Source of the DNA: Pseudoalteromonas sp. XI10
GTDB lineage: Bacteria; Pseudomonadota; Gammaproteobacteria; Enterobacterales; Alteromonadaceae
DNA: 63,715 bases
Direction of reading: 5' to 3'
Assembly (NCBI RefSeq): GCF_001469895.1
Contig: NZ_LOPY01000006.1
Location: 1 to 63,715, forward strand
Within the stretch, counting starts at the first letter, position 1, and each line of letters starts with the position of its first letter. A program made the translations under genes and the position numbers. Positions 53,571 through 62,270 of this stretch are shown one piece after another. The notes beneath the pieces were generated by a model. It ran no database searches, was not told the DNA's origin, and worked only from the letters and a program-made list of their open reading frames with translations.

Positions 53571-53711
53571 TTACTTAGGAACTTCTGCGTCGTGTATTTT
53601 CTTAATAAAGAAACCAACATAGAAAAGGCATAAAACGATAACAACTGCCAAAATGCCGAATGACATAAATAAAACTGGGTCGCTAAAAAAATCTCTGAAG
53701 AATACGTTCAT
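53571..53711 (-). CDS. 46-residue membrane protein (DUF3149-like)
   Basis: A very short gene with a strong ribosome site (AGGAGG, 7 bases before the ATG). The product has one hydrophobic helix (about 13-36) preceded by DFFSDPVLFMSFG and followed by a charged end (KKIHDAEVPK). The SDPV-L-x-x-S-F-G pattern with a single helix matches the DUF3149 family of small gammaproteobacterial proteins (recognised by eye). The role is unknown. Two FNR-type boxes lie 57-120 bp upstream, suggesting induction at low oxygen and perhaps a link to respiratory complexes (inference). It has its own terminator. Confidence 0.8.
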   Translation of the reverse strand: MNVFFRDFFSDPVLFMSFGILAVVIVLCLFYVGFFIKKIHDAEVPK

Positions 53712-53767
53712 GGTTGTGCCTCCTAATGTCTATGAGTTAATCATAGGCTGGCTTGAGGGCGGCTGAT

Positions 53768-53781
53768 ATGATCCAGATCAA
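53768..53781 (-). promoter_or_regulatory. FNR-type box, proximal
   Basis: ATGATCCAGATCAA matches the FNR consensus TTGAT-N4-ATCAA at nine of ten positions. It lies 57 bp upstream of the start codon of the 46-residue protein, a usual place for activation near -41. Confidence 0.65.
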
Positions 53782-53817
53782 GCTATTTTCCTGATGCTAA
53801 ATAAGGCGATTTAATAG

Positions 53818-53831
53818 TTGATTTGGATCAA
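53818..53831 (-). promoter_or_regulatory. FNR-type box, distal (perfect match)
   Basis: TTGATTTGGATCAA is a perfect TTGAT-N4-ATCAA palindrome, 107 bp upstream of the small gene and 50 bp (centre to centre) from the proximal box. The rest of 53712-53940 shows no gene. Confidence 0.7.
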
Positions 53832-53940
53832 GTTTATTTGGGGAGTTCGGAGCTTTCAGATATGGAAGAGGGGGAATTTCTACGCATATGAAAAATGTCG
53901 CTTGCTTGAGGCTAATTAGGATTAGTCTCGCTAGGAGCTC

Positions 53941-56097
53941 CTATGCTAATTCACTTCGAACATGCTTTAAGTAGGCTTGTAGGCTTTCTTGCCATAGGAC
54001 TAATGCGTCGGTAAGTGATTCCTTTAAAGGCTTGTTGTCGAGCAGTTTGCGCTCGATTTTCTTAAGCTCTAAACCATAGCGGTTAAAGCCTAGTTGTAAA
54101 GCAGTGCTGGCTTGGCGGTGCAGTAGCTTGATGCACTGCTCTTTATCATCCTCGACGAGCTGTTGGCAGCGGATCAGTTTGTTTCTGGCTGACAATACAA
54201 ATTCGTTGTAAATCGATGACACTTCATCTTCACTGAATGAGCTGACAAGAGTCGCTGCGGCTGTTTCATCATAGAGTGTATCGCGCAGCTCAACAGCAAT
54301 GCTTGCTGCTTGATTACTTTGTGAATCACTAAGTGCTTGGCGTAGTTTTTGTTGCTTAATTGGTTTGCCAACAATGTCTTTGATGCCAAGTGCTAAGTAT
54401 TCTTTTATTTCATCAGGGCTAAGGCTCGCGGTGAACGCTAACACCGGGGTTCGCTGGTTTAAATGGTCGATATTTTTTAGCTTTTTCAGCACTTCTTGGC
54501 CTGTTAAATCAGGCAAATTCATATCGAGTAATACCACATCAAAGTGATGTTTTTGCATTAGTTCAATGGCACTAGTACCATCTTTTGCCAGCTTAATTTT
54601 GTGCTCGTCATCGGCCATAAATTCAATGGCAATTTTCTGATTTAAATCGAGATCTTCAACTAATAACACGTCTAGGCCAGTAACATAATCTTTTGATTGG
54701 TGGCGCTGTTCAACAAGGCTAAGCTCACCAATGGCAAGTGGAATATCAAAGCTGAAAGTACTTCCTTTATTAAGTTCACTCTCAATATTGAGCTTGCTGC
54801 CTAACTTTTCCAGTAAGCGGCTGGTGATTGCTAAGCCAAGGCCTGTACCACCTTTTTCTTTACCTGCGCTGCTTTGTACATAAGGTTCTGTTAGATATGC
54901 AATTTCTTCATCTTCAATACCAGGTCCTGAGTCAATAACACTAATGCGAACAAGGTGATCTAATTGCCCTTCATTGAGCAATTTTACTTGGATTTTTACG
55001 GCTCCTTGGTCGGTAAACTTAATCGCATTACCTACTAAGTTAATAATAACTTGTCTGAGTTTTTGTTGGTCGCAGTAATAACATGCTTGATCGGGCAAGT
55101 TGTATATAAGTTCAAACTTTAAATGTTTTTGCTCTGCTAAAGGGCTGAGTAAAAGGCACAGGTTATTGAGCCAGGTTTTAAACTCGACGTCTTCTTCGTA
55201 GAGCGCTTCATCACGCTGATCAAGGCTAGCGTAATCGAGTACTTTATCTACCAGTAAGTTTAGCGACTCAGCTGAGTTAATTATTGCTTCGCAATAAGGT
55301 TTGTCACGTGGGTCACTCGACTGGTTCATGATTAGCTGTGCACTACCCAAAATGCCATTTAACGGTGTACGTATTTCATGGCTAATAGTTGATAGGAATA
55401 AACCACGAATTTCTAAGTCTTTATGAGCTTTTTCTGCTAACTGATTGAGGTTTTGTTCGCGGCGTTCATTACATAATAGTGCCATACCAGTTGCATAAAA
55501 CATCGGCGCAATAACACCATTAATAAATAAAGTGATACTAAACCAATCCGCTGACAATAAGCTTGCTGTTGTGACATCTCCCATCATTAAGGTTCGGCCT
55601 GTAAATATAGCCAGAATAATGCTGAGAATTAAAATGTAGACAATGCTGCCATTAGGGTAACTTTTACGGCCATTTCGAATAAATAATGCCAGTAAAAACA
55701 AGGCTTCAACTATATGCTGAAGATCAGAAACCAAAATTCGACTACGTAACTCTGCGCTATCAGTGGCAAGGTAAATCATGGTAATCGCGAGCGCCACCGT
55801 TATCGCAACAAAGGTTTTAAAGCCAACGCATTTGGCATTTAAAAATTGGCAAATCGCAAGTACATGAATAATGGAAGCACTAAAGAGTAGGGTGTTTGCG
55901 ATAGCAACACTGGCAATATTATTGATATGACCATGCAGTGCAAAACTCATTACCGATGCAAACATCACTAGAGGGTAGAAAATATAGAGTAAGGTGCCCG
56001 GAGTATTATTATTGGTTCGCCATGTAAGGTAATTAAGAAGAGTCATCACTGCCATCATGGCAGCACTGGCGTAATATAAAGTGGCTGAGTCGAGCAT
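53941..56097 (-). CDS. Hybrid sensor histidine kinase with receiver and Hpt-like end
   Basis: A 718-residue inner-membrane kinase. Order: about seven membrane helices (5-210), a HisKA domain with H240 (STISHEIRTPLNG), an ATPase domain (NLVGNAIKF, DSGPGI, GTGLGLAIT), a receiver with phospho-acceptor D525 (LLDMNLPDLTG) and a C-terminal helical segment with the shape of an Hpt domain (LLHRQASTALQLGFNRYG), although the usual HxLKG motif is not clear. The start at 56097 (ATG after GGAAA) was chosen over a TTG 21 bases upstream. A LuxR/CsgD-type regulator gene lies upstream on the same strand, separated by a terminator; it could be its output but this is not shown. Confidence 0.9.
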   Translation of the reverse strand: MLDSATLYYASAAMMAVMTLLNYLTWRTNNNTPGTLLYIFYPLVMFASVMSFALHGHINNIASVAIANTLLFSASIIHVLAICQFLNAKCVGFKTFVAITVALAITMIYLATDSAELRSRILVSDLQHIVEALFLLALFIRNGRKSYPNGSIVYILILSIILAIFTGRTLMMGDVTTASLLSADWFSITLFINGVIAPMFYATGMALLCNERREQNLNQLAEKAHKDLEIRGLFLSTISHEIRTPLNGILGSAQLIMNQSSDPRDKPYCEAIINSAESLNLLVDKVLDYASLDQRDEALYEEDVEFKTWLNNLCLLLSPLAEQKHLKFELIYNLPDQACYYCDQQKLRQVIINLVGNAIKFTDQGAVKIQVKLLNEGQLDHLVRISVIDSGPGIEDEEIAYLTEPYVQSSAGKEKGGTGLGLAITSRLLEKLGSKLNIESELNKGSTFSFDIPLAIGELSLVEQRHQSKDYVTGLDVLLVEDLDLNQKIAIEFMADDEHKIKLAKDGTSAIELMQKHHFDVVLLDMNLPDLTGQEVLKKLKNIDHLNQRTPVLAFTASLSPDEIKEYLALGIKDIVGKPIKQQKLRQALSDSQSNQAASIAVELRDTLYDETAAATLVSSFSEDEVSSIYNEFVLSARNKLIRCQQLVEDDKEQCIKLLHRQASTALQLGFNRYGLELKKIERKLLDNKPLKESLTDALVLWQESLQAYLKHVRSELA

Positions 56098-56162
56098 TGT
56101 ATTTCCGGTGTTTTGCAATCAGTTTGAGCATAAAGTCAATTACAGTGTTTAGCAACCAGAAA

Positions 56163-56191
56163 CAAAAACAGACGCGGCTGCGTCTGTTTTA
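56163..56191 (-). terminator. Terminator of the CsgD-like regulator gene
   Basis: AAAACAGACGC and GCGTCTGTTTT form a perfect 11-bp stem with a 4-base loop. On the minus strand it continues into TTTTTGTTT. It lies 23 bp after the regulator's stop codon and before the histidine kinase gene. Confidence 0.9.
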
Positions 56192-56214
56192 ACTTGTAGG
56201 ATGTTTTGTTTAGT

Positions 56215-56871
56215 TTAGCGAATTTCGTCTGGAATATTCTGCTGTGCCCAAGACAATAGCTCGATACGGTTACGACATTTAGTTTTTCTAAATGCACTAT
56301 ATAAGTGAGTTTTAACTGTATGTGGGCTGATGCTTAAGTCTTCAGCAATTTCTTTATTCTTCGAACCTTTACTCATTAGTGAGATAATTGCTTTTTCACG
56401 TTTAGTAAGTTTAACCGGTTCGATGTCACCATCTGTCAATTTGTGGAGTGCGTCTTTATTGAACTGCAACATACGATTTAGTGCATTACACATGATGTCG
56501 CGGCGATACCATAGTTGATCTTCAAGTAATAAACGAATGCCTTTCATTAACACATCAGCATTATCTGTTGTGTAAAACACACCACGAATACCACTTAATA
56601 GAGCACGGTTTGCAAGTTCAGGATTTTCATCTAGGTTAAACAGCACGATATCGCATTTTAATCGTAAATTAACTAGCTGCTCTTTTAACTTGCCCCACGG
56701 ATCTGTGCTTGACGTTTCAATAAATAACAAGCGTGTTCCTTCTGGTACTTCAGAGATATCAGTACCAGATGTCACTGCTAGTCCTTGTGTTTTTAACAAT
56801 GGCTCTAATACGTTAATGCCAATAGTGTTAATTGGCTCTGGATCTAATAATAAAAAGGCTGAACTACTCAT
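56215..56871 (-). CDS. LuxR-family regulator similar to CsgD
   Basis: A 218-residue transcription factor. The C-terminal LuxR HTH reads KLTKREKAIISLMSKGSKNK, then EIAEDLSISPHTVKTHLYSA, and ends NRIELLSWAQQNIP, closely resembling CsgD (SNNEIARSLFISENTVKTHLY). The N-terminal 140 residues look like a degenerate receiver without the usual phospho-acceptor motif, again as in CsgD. CsgD controls curli and biofilm genes in enterobacteria. No csg operon lies in the window, but a YccT/DUF2057 gene is found 0.7 kb away. A 12-bp inverted repeat lies 126 bp upstream. A specific CsgD orthology is not claimed. Confidence 0.82.
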   Translation of the reverse strand: MSSSAFLLLDPEPINTIGINVLEPLLKTQGLAVTSGTDISEVPEGTRLLFIETSSTDPWGKLKEQLVNLRLKCDIVLFNLDENPELANRALLSGIRGVFYTTDNADVLMKGIRLLLEDQLWYRRDIMCNALNRMLQFNKDALHKLTDGDIEPVKLTKREKAIISLMSKGSKNKEIAEDLSISPHTVKTHLYSAFRKTKCRNRIELLSWAQQNIPDEIR

Positions 56872-56996
56872 ATATATACACTCTTGAATAAAGTTGACAG
56901 TTAAATCCTATCACGCAATCCACCCCTTTCGTATTAGAAATTTCTGAGAGTTGTGCAGGAAAAGTACAGTTTGTGTCTGTTTTGTGTCAAAAATTA

Positions 56997-57032
56997 CAGT
57001 TAGTTAACTAATCGCAATATGTTAACTAACTG
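56997..57032. promoter_or_regulatory. Perfect 12-bp inverted repeat between hinT and the CsgD-like gene
   Basis: CAGTTAGTTAAC and GTTAACTAACTG are separated by 12 bases. On the minus strand TAATTTTTG follows. It could terminate hinT transcripts, or be an operator for the CsgD-like gene 126 bp downstream. The spacing of 24 bp between arm centres (about two helical turns) suits binding of a dimeric protein. The rest of the 230-bp gap is AT-rich without a gene. Confidence 0.5.
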
Positions 57033-57101
57033 ATATATATTTATTATAGCCAAAAATAATATGTTTGTGCTACTTTTTACACTTGTTTACATATCAAAGT
57101 A

Positions 57102-57473
57102 TTAGATTGCTGTTTTTTTCTTGTCCTGATATGGAGGCCAGCCCATTTCTTTACCTGCTAACATGTGTAGGTGTATATGGTACACAGTTTGTCCGCCGTG
57201 GTCATTACAGTTCATTACGACGCGAAATCCGTCTTCACTAAAGCCAAATTGTTTAGCGAGTTTTGCAGCAACTACATATAAGTGACCGACTAAACCTGAG
57301 TTTTCTTCCGTAACATCATTAATCGTCGCTATTGGCGTTTTTGGGATGATCAGCACATGAAAAGGGGCTTGTGGGTTAATATCTTTAAAAGCTAAAGATA
57401 GATCGTCCTCATAAACAATATCAGCAGGGATCTCTCGGTTAATAATCTTTGTAAAAATAGTCTCTTGGCTCAT
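57102..57473 (-). CDS. hinT: HIT family purine nucleoside phosphoramidase HinT
   Basis: A 123-residue enzyme that hydrolyses adenosine 5'-phosphoramidates. The histidine triad is YHIHLHML near the C-terminus. IFTKIINREIPADIVYEDD and FKDINPQAPFHVLIIPK are the usual Hint blocks. The start at 57473 (MSQETIF) follows GAGAGC; the longer reading frame adds a stretch not found in the family. It is divergent from the DUF2057 gene. Confidence 0.94.
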   Translation of the reverse strand: MSQETIFTKIINREIPADIVYEDDLSLAFKDINPQAPFHVLIIPKTPIATINDVTEENSGLVGHLYVVAAKLAKQFGFSEDGFRVVMNCNDHGGQTVYHIHLHMLAGKEMGWPPYQDKKKTAI

Positions 57474-57578
57474 ACTTAGCTCTCTTATAAATGTGGTTAA
57501 ATGACCGCCCACTAATGACAAACTTTATTTGCAGTGTCAAACTGAAACTGCCGCAAGTTGAACAACCAAGGAGTGAAC

Positions 57579-58202
57579 ATGCGTAAGTTAGTATTACTGA
57601 GTAGTGCGTTAATGCTATTTAATAGTTTCAGCAGTGTAGCTGAGACTATTCACTTTCCCGAAGAGTTTGTACCCTTACAAGTTGGAGAGCGCCTAATTGA
57701 ACAGTCGTTTTTCAGTCGTGTTGACGATGTTGAGCTTGCCCCTGGTACCTACCAAGTGAAGATGAAATATACCGATCTTTACGAGCAAGGTTATGATGAC
57801 CATCAAGTTGTTGAGTCAGAGCCATTTTGGGTTGAGCTTACGGTAGAGAGTGGCAAAGACTATGACCTAGTGTTTAATCGTGCCAGTAATGCTGTTGCTG
57901 CAGAAGTGTTTGCTGAATCACCGCAAGTAAGCTTAAAAGCCAAGGGCAGTGAACTTGCTGTGCCGCTATCGATAGTTAGCTATCGTGCAGCTAGCGCGTC
58001 TGCACAAGCTGTAGCCAGTGCCCCGGTTGCTGCTACAAGCAACAAGCCTGCGACTGCAGTCCCTGTCACATTGCCTGCAAAAGTACCTGGCGGACAAGCG
58101 GGTTTGAAAAATATGCCAAGTGCGGCTGCGATGCTTGAGTTTTGGTGGCAACAAGCAAGCCCTGAAGAGCGCCGTGCGTTCTTACAAAAAGTAAGCAACT
58201 AA
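57579..58202 (+). CDS. DUF2057 / YccT-type exported protein
   Basis: A 207-residue exported protein with a signal peptide (ending SSVAE). The N-terminal domain begins TIHFPEEFVPLQVGERLIEQ and contains VDDVELAPGTYQVKMKYTDLY, the DUF2057 pattern. E. coli YccT (CsgI) of this family inhibits curli assembly in the periplasm. The second half is an Ala/Pro/Val-rich linker (about 140-175), then a short conserved end (AMLEFWWQQASPEERRAFLQ). AAGGAG precedes the ATG at 57579, which is preferred over an upstream TTG. The CsgD-like gene is close by. Confidence 0.82.
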   Translation: MRKLVLLSSALMLFNSFSSVAETIHFPEEFVPLQVGERLIEQSFFSRVDDVELAPGTYQVKMKYTDLYEQGYDDHQVVESEPFWVELTVESGKDYDLVFNRASNAVAAEVFAESPQVSLKAKGSELAVPLSIVSYRAASASAQAVASAPVAATSNKPATAVPVTLPAKVPGGQAGLKNMPSAAAMLEFWWQQASPEERRAFLQKVSN

Positions 58203-58216
58203 TAAAATAATTAAAA

Positions 58217-58241
58217 AAGGCGCTGATTGCAGCGCCTTTTT
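58217..58241 (+). terminator. Terminator after the DUF2057 gene
   Basis: AAGGCGCTG pairs with CAGCGCCTTTTT around ATTG. A-rich and T-rich flanks on both sides make it suitable for both this gene and the convergent M1 aminopeptidase gene. Confidence 0.93.
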
Positions 58242-58253
58242 GTGTTTGATGAC

Positions 58254-60125
58254 TTACTTTGCAAATAAGTCGTCAACAGTACCTTGTGCAAATAAGTCGT
58301 CAACAGTACCTTGTGCAAGTGGGTGGTAACCCGGACGTGCTTTTAAGTACACATCATGCGCCCAGTCTTTTTTACCGTTTTTAATAAGTGCTTTATAGAG
58401 TGGCACAATTAATTTACGACGACCGATGCCTGATAGGTGTTCATCAAGCGCTGAATAAATTGGTTGATAACCATTACCTACCGCTAGCATAAACCATGCG
58501 AAAGCACGCTCTGCATTAGTTGACTGTGTTAGGTTGAATTGATTATCAAGCTCAGTCATTTTTTCGATGCTTAAATCGCGAGGTAGGTTATTCAAAAAGT
58601 GTAGCCACTCGTGAACTGACCAATCTGCTGTTGGTAACTGGGCTGCACTGATCTCACCGTTTAACCATGTTTTGGTTACAGCATCAACTTTATCGAAGGC
58701 ATCAGACGTTGGGTTAGGAGCATCGCTTGGTAAACCAGGCTCAAAGATCCACTCATTAACTTTATCCATGCTCACAACGCCTGGATATTTTTCGATCAAG
58801 TTAGCTTTTAAGTAAGTAACAAATTGCGCTGTTGTTAGAGACTTAAACGCAAATTGGTCAAAGTAACCCTTTACGAATGGGTCAAACTTATCACGGCCAA
58901 ATTTGTTTTCTAAATAAATTAAGAAAAGCTGACCTTTAGTGTAAGGCACTGAGCTAAATGCATCATCAGGATCGCGGCCATTAAGTTTTAAGTTAAGACG
59001 CGTATCTGGTGCTGGTAGAGTTTTAAGTAATGCACGTAAGCCGGCTGCATCAAGCGCTTGTTCCATAACTGCACGGTCACGGCCAAACACTTCTTCCATA
59101 ATGCGGTTTTCAACGTAAGACGTGAAACCTTCGTTTAGCCATAAATCTTCCCACGTCGCATTAGTCACTAAGTTACCAGACCAAGAGTGAGCAAGCTCGT
59201 GAGCAATTAGGTTTACTAAGCTTTTATCGCCAGCAACAACCGTTGGTGTGATGAATGATAAACGTGGGTTTTCCATGCCACCAAATGGGAAGCTTGGCGG
59301 TAGCATTAATAAGTCATAACGACCCCATGCGTATTCGCCATACATCGCGTTAGTTTTATCGATCATCGCTTGCGTGTCGTTAAACTCAGCAACTGATGCA
59401 TCTAAAATTGTTGGCTCAGCAAAGATACCCGTTTGCTTAGACATGGCTTTAAATTCTAAATTACCTGCACCAATTGCGATTAAGTATGGCGAAATTGGTT
59501 GCGGCATATTAAATAGATAATCGCCGTCTTTATAGAGTGCATCTTTGTTATCAGCACTCATTACCGCACGAATGTCTTTAGGCGTGTGGATACGTGCCGA
59601 GTAGGTTACACGCATTGCTGGCGTATCTTGTACTGGGATCCAACTACGAGCATGAATTGCTTGTGATTGGCTGTACATAAATGGGTGTGACTTACTGGCT
59701 GTTTGCTCTGGCGTTAACCACTGTAAACCTGAAGCTTCTGGGCGGCTGTTGTAGTAAATACGTGCTTTTACCGCTTGGCTTTTAAATTTAATTGTTAATT
59801 TTGAGCCCTTCACGTCGTCACGTGCAGCAAGGGTGAAGTCAGCTTTGTGCCAGCTGCCTTTTTGATCTTGATACATTACTTTGTCGATATCTAAATCGCG
59901 TGTATCAAGTACCAGTGTTTTGCTTGTTGCACTGTGCCAATCTAGCGTGTGCTCAACGAAACCTTCTAGTTGTTTGTCATCAAAATCAACATCTAAATCT
60001 AGTAGTAGGTGAGTGGTTGTTACGTCATCTAAGTTTGCGTAAGTGTGCTGGCTGATTGCATCTGCAGTTGCTTGAGAGCAAGCACCGGCCATAGCAAGAC
60101 TTAAAAGTAATGGTTTAAACTTCAT
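58254..60125 (-). CDS. Exported M1 family aminopeptidase (LTA4-hydrolase type)
   Basis: A 623-residue zinc aminopeptidase. A signal peptide (ending SQATADA) opens it. The exopeptidase motif is GGMENP, and the zinc site is HELAHSW with H309 and H313 and the downstream Glu (LWLNEGFTSY, about 332). The C-terminal domain is the LTA4-hydrolase-like helical repeat (NPTSDAFDKVDAVTKTW onward). It trims N-terminal residues from peptides, probably in the periplasm. The last 18 residues repeat GTVDDLFA twice because of a 27-bp tandem duplication at the 3' end. Confidence 0.92.
   Translation of the reverse strand: MKFKPLLLSLAMAGACSQATADAISQHTYANLDDVTTTHLLLDLDVDFDDKQLEGFVEHTLDWHSATSKTLVLDTRDLDIDKVMYQDQKGSWHKADFTLAARDDVKGSKLTIKFKSQAVKARIYYNSRPEASGLQWLTPEQTASKSHPFMYSQSQAIHARSWIPVQDTPAMRVTYSARIHTPKDIRAVMSADNKDALYKDGDYLFNMPQPISPYLIAIGAGNLEFKAMSKQTGIFAEPTILDASVAEFNDTQAMIDKTNAMYGEYAWGRYDLLMLPPSFPFGGMENPRLSFITPTVVAGDKSLVNLIAHELAHSWSGNLVTNATWEDLWLNEGFTSYVENRIMEEVFGRDRAVMEQALDAAGLRALLKTLPAPDTRLNLKLNGRDPDDAFSSVPYTKGQLFLIYLENKFGRDKFDPFVKGYFDQFAFKSLTTAQFVTYLKANLIEKYPGVVSMDKVNEWIFEPGLPSDAPNPTSDAFDKVDAVTKTWLNGEISAAQLPTADWSVHEWLHFLNNLPRDLSIEKMTELDNQFNLTQSTNAERAFAWFMLAVGNGYQPIYSALDEHLSGIGRRKLIVPLYKALIKNGKKDWAHDVYLKARPGYHPLAQGTVDDLFAQGTVDDLFAK
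58261..58314. repeat. 27-bp tandem duplication at the end of the aminopeptidase gene
   Basis: Two identical 27-bp copies (58261-58287 and 58288-58314, each starting GCAAATAAGTCGTCAACAG) encode a doubled GTVDDLFAQ-type tail. The frame is kept because 27 is divisible by three. The perfect identity suggests a recent duplication. Confidence 0.95.
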
Positions 60126-60270
60126 AATAACCCTGGAACGGAAATGAAAAAGAGCCTGTTTTATAACATGATTAGTGCAGTGGGTTGAGTGATTTTTACA
60201 ATCTAATGCGTATTTTGCGACGATAGGTTACACTAATGCGATTAGTTACCGGTAACCTTTGAGGCGTTTT

Positions 60271-61281
60271 GTGGCCCAGTCCCTGCAATCTTTTCATACC
60301 TTTTCTTTGCCAAGCCAATGCCAGCATTTTTATCAAATTGATGAAGTGAATCAGCTTTTAAGCACAGACTTTTCTGGGCCATTTTGTATTTTAGGTGAAG
60401 GCAGTAATACGGTGTTTTTATCTGACTACCAAGGTTCTGTGATCCACATGAATACGAAGGGCATAGATACAGAGCAGCAAAGTGATGGCTTTTTATTGCA
60501 CATTGCAGCCGGAGAAAACTGGCACCAATTAGTTACTATGACTATTGCTAATGACATGCCTGGGCTTGAAAACCTTGCTTTAATACCTGGGACTGTTGGT
60601 GCTGCACCAGTGCAAAATATAGGAGCTTACGGTGTAGAGCTTGAAAAGTTTGTGAGATATGTCGAATACTTTGATATTGCCACCAAAACGATAAAGCGCT
60701 TAACTAAAGGCGAATGCCAATTTGGCTATCGTGACTCTATCTTCAAGCATGCACTGAAGAACAAGGCTGTAATCACCCAAGTAGGGTTGCTGTTACCTAA
60801 AAAATGGCAGCCAGTTCTGAGCTATGGACCATTGCAACAGCTTTCAGAACCCTCTCCACAACAGGTATTTGAGCAAATCATCACAACCAGAAATAGCAAA
60901 CTACCAAACCCCAGTGAACTTGCTAATGCGGGCAGTTTTTTCAAAAACCCAGTGATCAGGAATGAGCAACTTGCGTTACTTTTAAAGCAGTACCCAGAGC
61001 TACCTCACTACTATGTGGATGCTGAGCATCATAAAGTTGCGGCGGGGTGGTTGATTGAGCAAGCTGGGTTAAAAGGCTTTAAGGTCGCAGGTATTGAAGT
61101 GCATCAGCAGCAAGCTTTAGTGCTAGTGAACCACGGTAATAGTAATGGTGATGACTTAATTGCCATGGTAAAGCATGTACAGCAACAGGTTTGGCATAAA
61201 TATCAGATTGCTTTACAGCACGAAGTACGCCTGATCAATGCCGAACATGAATGCCACATTGAATTGGGAGCTTCATCATGA
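60271..61281 (+). CDS. murB: UDP-N-acetylenolpyruvoylglucosamine reductase MurB
   Basis: A 336-residue FAD enzyme that reduces UDP-GlcNAc-enolpyruvate to UDP-MurNAc. FAD-binding blocks are LGEGSNTVFL and IPGTVGAAPVQNIGAYG. Catalytic Ser lies in NAGSFFKNP and Glu near the C-terminus (QHEVRLI). This is the type I MurB of E. coli. The start is the GTG at 60271 (MAQSLQSFHTF), with GAGG 7 bases upstream; a TTG 12 bases earlier is less likely. The stop overlaps birA by 4 bp. Confidence 0.95.
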   Translation: MAQSLQSFHTFSLPSQCQHFYQIDEVNQLLSTDFSGPFCILGEGSNTVFLSDYQGSVIHMNTKGIDTEQQSDGFLLHIAAGENWHQLVTMTIANDMPGLENLALIPGTVGAAPVQNIGAYGVELEKFVRYVEYFDIATKTIKRLTKGECQFGYRDSIFKHALKNKAVITQVGLLLPKKWQPVLSYGPLQQLSEPSPQQVFEQIITTRNSKLPNPSELANAGSFFKNPVIRNEQLALLLKQYPELPHYYVDAEHHKVAAGWLIEQAGLKGFKVAGIEVHQQQALVLVNHGNSNGDDLIAMVKHVQQQVWHKYQIALQHEVRLINAEHECHIELGASS

Positions 61282-62270
61282 AAGCGCCAGATGGAAATAA
61301 GCTCGCTATTTTACAAGCTCTAAATACCGGTGGTTTTATTTCTGGTCAGCAATTGGGTGAGCAGCTCGGTATTAGCCGTGCAGCAGTGGGTAAACATATT
61401 CACTCTTTGCAGGAAATGGGGCTCGATATATTTAAGGTTACGGGTAAAGGGTATTGCCTAAATAATAGTGCAGGCTTACTGAACAAAGATAAGATCGGTC
61501 TGCATTATAATGAGTTAGGTGGCAGCACCGCTAATGTTGAAGTGCAGCCTATTATTGACTCAACCAACAGTGAGTTAATGCGCCGTTTGCAAACAGAAGT
61601 ATCACTGCCATCAGGAAGCGTATTAGTTGCAGAAATGCAGCAAGCGGGAAGAGGGCGCCGTGGGCGCGTTTGGCAATCTCCATTTGGCGCAAACTTATAC
61701 TTTAGTTACTTTTGGCGTTTGGATGATGGTTTGCAAGCTGCTATGGGTGTCTCTATTGCTGTTGGGCTTGCTGTTTATGATACGCTTAAAGCTTTATATC
61801 AATTGGATGTAGAGCTTAAGTGGCCAAACGATATCTACTTAAACCGTGAAAAATTAGCGGGCGTATTAGTTGAACTTGACGGCCAACCACAAGGGCCTTG
61901 TCAGCTTGTAATAGGTATAGGTATCAATTTACATATGCCAGAAAGTGTTAGCCAACACATAGATCAAGCATGGACTGACTTAAGTCAGCATGTGCAGGGG
62001 TTAGATAAAAACAAGCTGGTGGCCTATTTATGCTTTTATTTAGAAAAGCGTTTAGCTCAGTATCAGCAGTCAGGTTTAAACGATATGTATCTACAGTGGA
62101 ATCAATTAAATGCATTTGCTGGCGAGTGTGTTGAGCTCAATACGGGTCATCGTAGCTGGCGTGGTATTTGCGAAGGAATTGATAACCAAGGTGGCGTGCG
62201 TATTCGCCAAGATGGCGAAGTGAAAAGTTATTATGGTGGTGAAATTTCATTACGTAAGGCTGAGCTATGA
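61278..62270 (+). CDS. birA: Biotin operon repressor / biotin-protein ligase BirA
   Basis: A 330-residue bifunctional protein. An N-terminal helix-turn-helix (about 5-60; GQQLGEQLGISRAAVGKHIH) binds the bio operator. The central ligase has GRGRRGRVWQSPFG (biotinyl-AMP loop) and KWPNDIYLNREKLAGVLVE. The C-terminal domain is SH3-like. It both attaches biotin to acetyl-CoA carboxylase and represses biotin genes. It overlaps murB and coaX by 4 bp each, an operon order shared with other gammaproteobacteria. Confidence 0.96.
   Translation: MKAPDGNKLAILQALNTGGFISGQQLGEQLGISRAAVGKHIHSLQEMGLDIFKVTGKGYCLNNSAGLLNKDKIGLHYNELGGSTANVEVQPIIDSTNSELMRRLQTEVSLPSGSVLVAEMQQAGRGRRGRVWQSPFGANLYFSYFWRLDDGLQAAMGVSIAVGLAVYDTLKALYQLDVELKWPNDIYLNREKLAGVLVELDGQPQGPCQLVIGIGINLHMPESVSQHIDQAWTDLSQHVQGLDKNKLVAYLCFYLEKRLAQYQQSGLNDMYLQWNQLNAFAGECVELNTGHRSWRGICEGIDNQGGVRIRQDGEVKSYYGGEISLRKAEL

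Noticed and set aside
60245..60256. Perfect palindrome GTTACCGGTAAC before murB
   Set aside because: It is only 12 bp, overlaps no recognisable promoter element and lies just ahead of the ribosome site; too little to call a regulatory site.
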